A DNA stretch of 64,000 nucleotides from Cephalotus follicularis (taxonomy: Eukaryota > Streptophyta > Magnoliopsida > Oxalidales > Cephalotaceae): the NCBI GenBank assembly GCA_001972305.1, contig BDDD01001970.1:242725-306724 (forward strand). Reading direction: 5' to 3'. Positions 58,585-64,000 of this stretch are shown here, in pieces (the first letter of the stretch is position 1; every line of letters starts with the position of its first letter). Below the pieces are notes generated by a model. That model saw nothing but the letters and a program-made list of their open reading frames with translations, did not search any database and was not told the origin of the DNA. Position numbers and translations under genes: made by a program.

Positions 58585-60785
58585 TCGATGCGTATCAGGG
58601 CATGCCTTTAAAAACGGTAGAAAGATGTCGATGTCTTTCAAAGACATCGATGTCTTTCTCAATTTGGCCGAAGACGTCGATGTCGTTGGACAAAGATGTC
58701 GACACGTTTCAACGAAAATGGCCTGGGAATGCTCATCGATGTCTTGCATCGACGCCTTCTCTGGGAAAAGGCATCTCAAGCAAAAGACATCGACGCCTTT
58801 GAAAGACGTCGATGTCTTTGTTGTGAAATCAAGGAGGCTGCATCCCAAAGCAAAAGACGTCGATGTCCATGGGCAAAGGGATCGATGTCTTTGCTGAGAA
58901 TGGCCGATTTTTCTACAGAAAACCAGCAATTTTCAAGCCAAAACCCAATCAAATCCATTCTTTAAGAAACCAAGGGTTAAAAATCAGTCTTTAAGGTTAG
59001 TAAAACTAGTTACATCCTTCAATTTAACATTTCAATCTTTCTAGATCCATTAGGTCAAGGAAATCAATAAAAACCCTAGTTTCACAATTCACTTCAATTC
59101 AATCATTAAATCACTCAATCAATCATGCAATTCAGTCAATCAATCAATAAAGTAATAGGTAATTCAGTAAAGAAGTCCTACCTTTCACTGAAGCTTCATA
59201 AGTCGAGCTTCTAATCACTCAATCCCCTGCTATGTCGTTCAATCACCAATCCACTACTTGCAGTCGCTGTCCTTGTCGATAGAGATGCAATTCTGGCTGC
59301 AAGGGAGGAAGATGGAGGCTCCATCTAGAGAGAGATAGAGAGGTAGAAGGATACAAAGAGAGGAAGAAGAATGGGAAATGTGAGGAATGAGAGAAAATGG
59401 CAAAGGAATTGACTTATATAGTTAGTTCGGCCAATTCTCTGAAACCCAACCCAGAATCCCGACTGTACATGCATAAAACCAAAACAATCTCAATAGGTAT
59501 AGGAGTACCTCAATTCAATACAGTTCAATACGATTCAGTACAGTACAATACGGTACAATGTATGTATGAACAGTACAAAAAGGAATTCGGGTCGTCACAT
59601 TTGAACTCCACAAAATATTGAATACTATTCTACTAATGAGATAGAAAATGAGATGGAACGGATTGACAGGGTTCATTGAAGTTGAAGCTAGAGTTTCATG
59701 CCCCACTTTAACTAGACAGGCTAGAGAATTTGATAGACTTTGAGTTCTCAAAGAATTAGGATATCTTTAGTGAAATCTACAGTATACACTGATGAGAGAG
59801 ATAGCTTTGAGAATTCACGAGGATTGCTTGATATTGAGAGATTAGATACCCCTTATGGATGCATGTCTTCAGATATTATGGTTGATGACATCATACAGTT
59901 CCAAAGTAGAGAGTATAGTCAGTTGGACTTGCTTGTGAAATTGAACAAGTGTTCATTCAATATGATGGTAGACAGCGATAGCTTTGATGTCAGTTTTCAG
60001 CTTATTCAGTTTCTTCATCATATGAAGAGGGAGATGACAAGATTTTGACAATTTAGCATGGGTTTGAGACAACATTTGATGGTTTTGTGTCGGAGTCTTT
60101 GAACTTGCCAAGATTATAGGTTATATGGATGGTAATGGGTTGACTTTCAGTTTCAGTCTTTCTTTTTTGATATATGTGACTTATCATATGAAACTTTTGG
60201 CTCATGAACTGCATGGTGTCTTGTCAGATGGTACAGGATGTCAGTTAGAGATATATTAGATCATTGGTTATGGTTCACTTCATAATTTTAGAATGTATTA
60301 AGTGATGAGAGACAAGTAAGTCATTCCTCTGTATGACTATTAGTATGAGATTAGTAATGAAAGTGGACTACATCCTCCTCATGATTTTATTCTTACAGTG
60401 ATTATAGCTTAGTATTGGAACCGACAATGTCGATTTTCATGGCATTTTTAGTGATATCATTTAGTCCTTAATTATCTTAGTTAAGAAAGTTGCGTGGAAC
60501 CATTGAGAGAAGGTAATATTGTCAGTCCTTTTACTGGTTTATTTAAATTTAGGGTCTAATTTCTTGTAAGGAGGGGTGGATGTAGGGACTAAGACTTTTG
60601 GAAAAAGGCATTTTTGTCATTTGTCCAATTTTGATGACATAACTATAAAATCACATTATGGTATGAAATAGAGTACGGAATGAATATTTCAAGTTGTTCT
60701 AAACGTTTTCGACTATTGGAGACATCGAGATTGAGATTGGGCCATAATGAGCCTTAGAGATTGGTTTATTCATAAGTAAGTGGCT
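58585..60785. repeat. Second tandem duplication, copy B
   Basis: It carries the truncated antisense solo LTR (58585-59599), X internal DNA (59600-60580) and the start of the X 3' LTR, which continues intact beyond the duplication. The motif array (58610-58895) is longer than in copy A. A polypurine tract lies at 60568-60580. Confidence 0.92.
58628..58650. other. Perfect hairpin in array copy B
   Basis: Arms TCGATGTCTTT and AAAGACATCGA of 11 bp surround a single C. The unit is absent from copy A, where one motif is followed directly by CTCAATTT. Confidence 0.85.
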
Positions 60786-61529
60786 ATTTAAGCCATTTGA
60801 TCGAGAGAGTGCTCATAACTTCATTCTTCTTCCTTTCTCATAGAGGCAGCTGGATTTTGGGATCCCAAAGAGGGGGATTTACTTGGTTTTAGTTAGCTCG
60901 AGCAGCTTCGATCAAATTGAGAGCTACTTGAGGATTGTAGAGTTGATTGGATTGCTCCAAGAGTTGTCTTCAAGATTTGCTAAAGAGATTTCTTAAAAGC
61001 CAAAGGGAGAATTTTTTCTATATTCTTTGATTTCTCATTGTTTGAGATGAATTATTGAATTTAAATGATTGAATGTATATGTGAAATGCTAATTAATGCT
61101 CAGAATGCATTTACTTACTCTCTAGGTATGCCTACCATGTTTTGACCTTTTGACCTAGAATTGTAGGTTATGAATTGAAAACCAATTAGAATAATTTTTG
61201 GATGGATTATATACTTCCAAACTTATGTGTTTGTTACTTGATGATTATTTTGATGATTGATTTGTGTTTTGAAGCTTTGAGCTTTGTTTTCTTGAGATAT
61301 GATAAACTGGGGTTTTAATGGGGGGTTTTTAACCTAAAGTAATTAGAAATGGTTTAAATGATTTGATTCTAATGCATTGTTTTGATCCACAAAGCGTGTG
61401 TGTGAGTTTGATTCAAAAGATTTTAGGCTTTTGGTTGAAAAATTGAGTTGGAGCAGTTTTTGAGGATGAGTTCCTCGACTGATGAGAGGAGACGCATAAG
61501 CTTAAGTGTCAAAGCTAAAAGAGGCCGGC
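60581..61529 (+). repeat. Element X, 3' LTR
   Basis: It starts TGTAGGGACTAAG after a polypurine tract and contains the TATA-like GTGGCTATTTAAGCC (about 60780). It is collinear with 53255-54215. The right end is cut by an antisense LTR piece at 61532. The first 205 bases also exist in copy A at 58066-58270. Confidence 0.8.
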
Positions 61530-61531
61530 TA

Positions 61532-62165
61532 TGACACCCAAGACCTGTAGGGGGTCCCAAAATATCACCCAAACCCAATCAGTCACTTAAGTCGGGTACT
61601 AGTTAATCTATTCAGTACAGAAGAAAACTAGGAAATCTTAAAACTTTAATGATATATGCATAAGCCATCCAAAACCTCTTAAACATTAAGTCATTAAAAT
61701 AACAAGCATACAATCTTTACTATTCATCACAAATCCATAATAATCCGTATCATCAATTTCCAAACCTTACAATTCAAACAGCTCAATACTTATAATAAAA
61801 CCATAAAATCCATCAGTAGCATCCTTGCATCCATAGTCAATCCCTCTATGCTCTCACTGATCCTCATGCCTATGGCCACTACCTCTAGCACCGAATCAAA
61901 TTGTCCCTGAACACATATAGATGCCCCATCCAAAAGGATGGGTCAGCCCAAAGGCCTCACAGAAACTCAACCCCGATGATGATGATATGAGAAGATATCA
62001 CAGTAATCAATACATGTTATGACAATATGCATGTACAATTGTGGTTAACGAATCCATATATATAGCTATCCCATACCAGCATATATATAGACCATTAACC
62101 TAATCATACACTCCAATTCATTCATCTATCAGTCAATCGGACGATTAATTAGGATATATACACTG
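61532..62165 (-). repeat. Antisense gypsy LTR, 3' part
   Basis: The plus strand reads TGACACCCAAGACCTGTAGGG and, later, CCCATCCAAAAGGATGGGTCAGCC. These parallel TGCAACACCTCACGCCTGCAGGG and CCCCGAAGGATGGGGTTAGCC of the solo LTR at 54486, so this is the end half of a related LTR on the minus strand. The hairpin CCCATCC-AAAA-GGATGGG near 61925-61945 is visible in it. Its other half is missing. Confidence 0.6.
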
Positions 62166-62173
62166 TCAAATCA

Positions 62174-62441
62174 TTAGTAATATCTAATCTTGTGGGCATT
62201 ACTTACCATGGTTATTTCTTGTAATTTGTTAACAATATGATACTCATTCATACCATCAATGTTCCATTCATAAATGGTTTCACTCTGATATGAAGCTTGA
62301 GTAAATTTTCCTCTTTCTTCAATTTGTAAATCTGGATAAGTTGGTCTGTAATAATATGAAGTTGATGACTCAATTTTTAAGGGATCAATTTTTGTAGCAG
62401 ATAATTGATTATTAATTTCTTGGACAGAATCTCTGATACCA
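62174..62441 (-). pseudogene. Pararetrovirus-like capsid-region fragment (tentative)
   Basis: On the minus strand a TGGTATCAGAGA primer-like site (62430-62441) leads directly into an open frame. Its end has the motif YEWNIDGMNEY and LQEITMVSNAHK, with a TYPDLQIEERG segment before it. From memory, W-N-I-D-G-x-x-E-Y followed by an LQEMTM-like block is found in capsid-region polyproteins of plant endogenous pararetrovirus-like (Caulimoviridae-type) sequences. The family assignment is tentative and a gag-like retroelement is the alternative. The frame is open upstream to 62611, but that part looks like untranslated leader. It is truncated at 62174 by LTR sequence. Only this remnant is present. 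Confidence 0.5.
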
Positions 62442-62762
62442 TTTGGGGGAACGGAAGCAAGCGATAATTTAAGCGAAGATAAGTAACCGATAAAATGATA
62501 AAATAACGTAAAATAAGAAAGGTAGGAGAAGTGAGTAATACTAATGACTGGAATTAAATTAATTGAAATACTGAATGTAATACTGAAGAAGTAAAATGGA
62601 AAAGAATCCACACTTAACCGGCGGTAAACCGCACTGGTAGAGGGATCTTCTCAACACTTTAAGTAAATAATGTAAAAACGTTTAAGCTGCCACTCTGTCA
62701 GGCGGATAAACCGACCATGTCGAGGGATCTTAAACAAAATTGATTAATTGAAATACTTGATG
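62442..62762 (-). other. Leader-like sequence upstream of the capsid fragment
   Basis: No gene. Two similar blocks, ACTGGTAGAGGGATCTTCT (about 62633) and ACCATGTCGAGGGATCTTAA (about 62720), each follow a GCGG-x-TAAACCG motif. They form a spaced repeat of about 85 bases. Confidence 0.45.
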
Positions 62763-63108
62763 TGTAACACTCCGTGTTATATTTTGGGAGTATGCAATTT
62801 ATGTGTGCATGTCTTGTATTATAATTATGGACTTTATTGTTTTGGGGTATAGAGTATACCCATTTTTTTTAAATCCAACCCTTTCATTTTTCTTCTTATA
62901 ATTTAGGTCCAAATTAATTCATCAAGGCTTGGCCCATTATTCTCCAAGTCTTCATTATTTTAGCATTTCTCTACTTATACATAACAATATTTGTTAGTCT
63001 CTTGGGTCTTCAATATGAAAAGTTTTAAATTTATGGTAAATTGCATAAGCCGGATTTATATGTTGATTGCCACCACTTTTATTGTTGTTATGGGAACAGG
63101 GTGTGACA
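62763..63108 (+). repeat. Short gypsy LTR (346 bp), 5' LTR
   Basis: TGTAACACTCCGTG to GGTGTGACA, with a tRNA-iMet primer site four bases later. The 3' LTR is outside the window or lost. It is much shorter than the other gypsy LTRs here. Confidence 0.82.
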
Positions 63109-63112
63109 ACAG

Positions 63113-63124
63113 TGGTATCAGAGC
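63113..63124 (+). other. Primer-binding site, tRNA-iMet type
   Basis: TGGTATCAGAGC, an exact match to the usual site, just after the 346-bp LTR. Confidence 0.92.
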
Positions 63125-63225
63125 TTATATTCCTTATATAATCTATCGCTGGGATACTATCCTTGGCAATTAACGTTTGTTTCCTAAAGATGTGATTAAT
63201 CATCATCTTACTTAAGGGAAACGAA

Positions 63226-63462
63226 ATGGATGGAAGGAGAAAACGCGGAAGGCCTTGAGCCGTTAATGGAAGTGTTCCTGAGGAAGTAAATGACAGAACG
63301 GACCTTATGAGCCGTATAGCGGATTACTTCCAGCAGCAGATGGCTGCGAATGTTGCAAACGTGGAGGATATGCGTCGATTGTACGCACAAGCATAGCCAA
63401 GGCACGTGGTTCCTGACCATGTTGCGCGGCATGATGGAGACCGTTTTGGAAGAGCCTGATAT
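63226..63462 (+). pseudogene. Gypsy gag N-terminal remnant
   Basis: From ATG 63226 the frame reads MDGRRKRGRP, stop, then NDRTDLMSRIADYFQQQMAAN, stop, then RHVVPDHVARHDGD. Position after LTR and primer site, and the ADYFQQQMA helix, fit the beginning of a gypsy gag. It is already interrupted three times, and then other repeat sequence starts at about 63470. Confidence 0.65.
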
Positions 63463-63469
63463 GAACATT

Positions 63470-63890
63470 GATACCTAGAGTGATGACGTCGATGCCTAAT
63501 GGGTGGTGTTGACGCCAATAGCCCTGTTTTAGTGAAACAGCCCGGTTTCGCATGGATTTTGATTCCGATTGAGATCAGGCTAATGTTTGAGCCTCCAAAA
63601 TAGTGCCTAAAGCTGCTAAGCAGTCTAGACTTGCCTGAAAGGTTGACCTCAAGAAGGCAGACTTCCCGAAATCCTACGGGATACATCGAATGAAGTGACA
63701 GTGAGGGCTTTGAAGTCCGAAATGGTCAAGTGACCAACCGAATAAGTCGTAATGGCTAAGTGGTCGATCGAATAGGCCGAAAGGCATAAGTGTTGTCGGA
63801 AAAGTTTTCCGTATAGAATAGTGATAGTTCGAAATAGGATATGAGTGGTCATTGCGAATGGCTAATGTATTGTTATAGATCGTATCGTGA
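63470..63890. repeat. LTR-like sequence with GACGTCGATGCC / GTTGACGCC motifs
   Basis: GACGTCGATGCC and GTTGACGCCAATAG at 63485-63522 belong to the same motif type as the arrays elsewhere. From about 63715 to 63790, phrases like 'CGAATAxGTCGxAATGGCTAAGTGGTCGATCGAATAGG' repeat loosely. No gene. Confidence 0.45.
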
Positions 63891-63895
63891 TAATT

Positions 63896-64000
63896 TGAAC
63901 CGTTGTTGAGCGGTTAGCGATCGTATGAATCGTTATTGAACGGATAGTGAACGTTTGAACCGTTGTTGACCGGTTAGCGATCGTATGAACCGTCGTTGAG
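63896..64000 (+). repeat. 30-bp tandem repeat, 3.5 copies, cut by the window edge
   Basis: Units start at 63896, 63926, 63956 and 63986 with TGAAYCGTYRTTGA, followed by SCGGWTAGYGAWCGTW. Units 1 and 3 differ at one position, while unit 2 is more divergent. This suggests a two-unit (60-bp) higher-order pattern. Confidence 0.88.

Noticed and set aside
1..64000. Search for tRNA, rRNA, snRNA or organelle-derived genes
   Set aside because: No recognisable tRNA arms, rRNA cores or plastid/mitochondrial genes were seen. The TGGTATCAGAGC sites are primer-binding sites, not tRNA genes.

Overview
This window looks like nuclear DNA from a flowering plant, probably a eudicot, taken from a gene-poor and retrotransposon-saturated region of the heterochromatic type. 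The evidence is plant-type LTR retrotransposons throughout (Ty3/gypsy with chromovirus-like and Tat-like polyproteins, and Ty1/copia), initiator-tRNA-Met primer sites, 5-bp target-site duplications (TSDs) and LTR TATA boxes. I found no convincing host protein gene, tRNA, rRNA or CRISPR array. Almost every long ORF is retroelement coding sequence or a chance frame inside an LTR. The species cannot be named from the sequence.

Layout. (a) 1-8733: unclassified AT-rich sequence, then a Ty3/gypsy element of the long-LTR chromovirus type. Its pol is in one frame but carries about seven stops, and its 3' coding end is deleted. (b) 8734-12026: an antisense Tat-type integrase scrap, LTR pieces meeting head to head, and a microsatellite. 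(c) 11996-48327: a decayed antisense Ty1/copia element. Its 5' LTR is at 46856-48327 and its gag-pol runs leftward to about 11996. Into it were inserted: a 2.66-kb solo gypsy LTR (TSD TGCCA); a complete 12-kb Tat element, Tat-1 (23619-35648, TSD GTAAT), which carries a 1.3-kb copia solo LTR inside its own 5' LTR; and a second, inverted Tat element, Tat-2 (36316-45870), which has lost its 5' end. A block made of part of the solo LTR plus part of the copia pol (about 5.0 kb) is tandemly duplicated (12278-17304 and 17575-22637), with 270 bp of copia-LTR filler between the copies. (d) 48328-53083: LTR-like sequence with GT/GA microsatellites, a Tat LTR scrap, and an antisense copia leader with its 1.7-kb LTR. 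(e) 53255-61529: a low-coding element 'X' with LTRs at both ends. A 2.59-kb antisense solo LTR (TSD TTTGA) is inserted in it, and it has its own tandem duplication (56110-58270 and 58585-60785), again with about 315 bp of foreign LTR filler. (f) 61532-64000: an antisense LTR scrap, a pararetrovirus-like capsid-region fragment, and the 5' end of another gypsy element with a 346-bp LTR. A 30-bp tandem array runs off the window edge.

Three things stand out. Both Tat elements carry, antisense to gag-pol and between integrase and the 3' LTR, the same long open frame. It has a conserved start, a conserved stop and a conserved phase-0 intron of about 70 bp. Two independent tandem duplications have the same architecture: near-identical copies separated by about 0.3 kb of unrelated LTR filler. 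Several unrelated LTR families each contain an internal array of short degenerate motifs built on a self-complementary hexamer (GTYRAC, GACGTC, AGTCGACT or GAGCTC variants).
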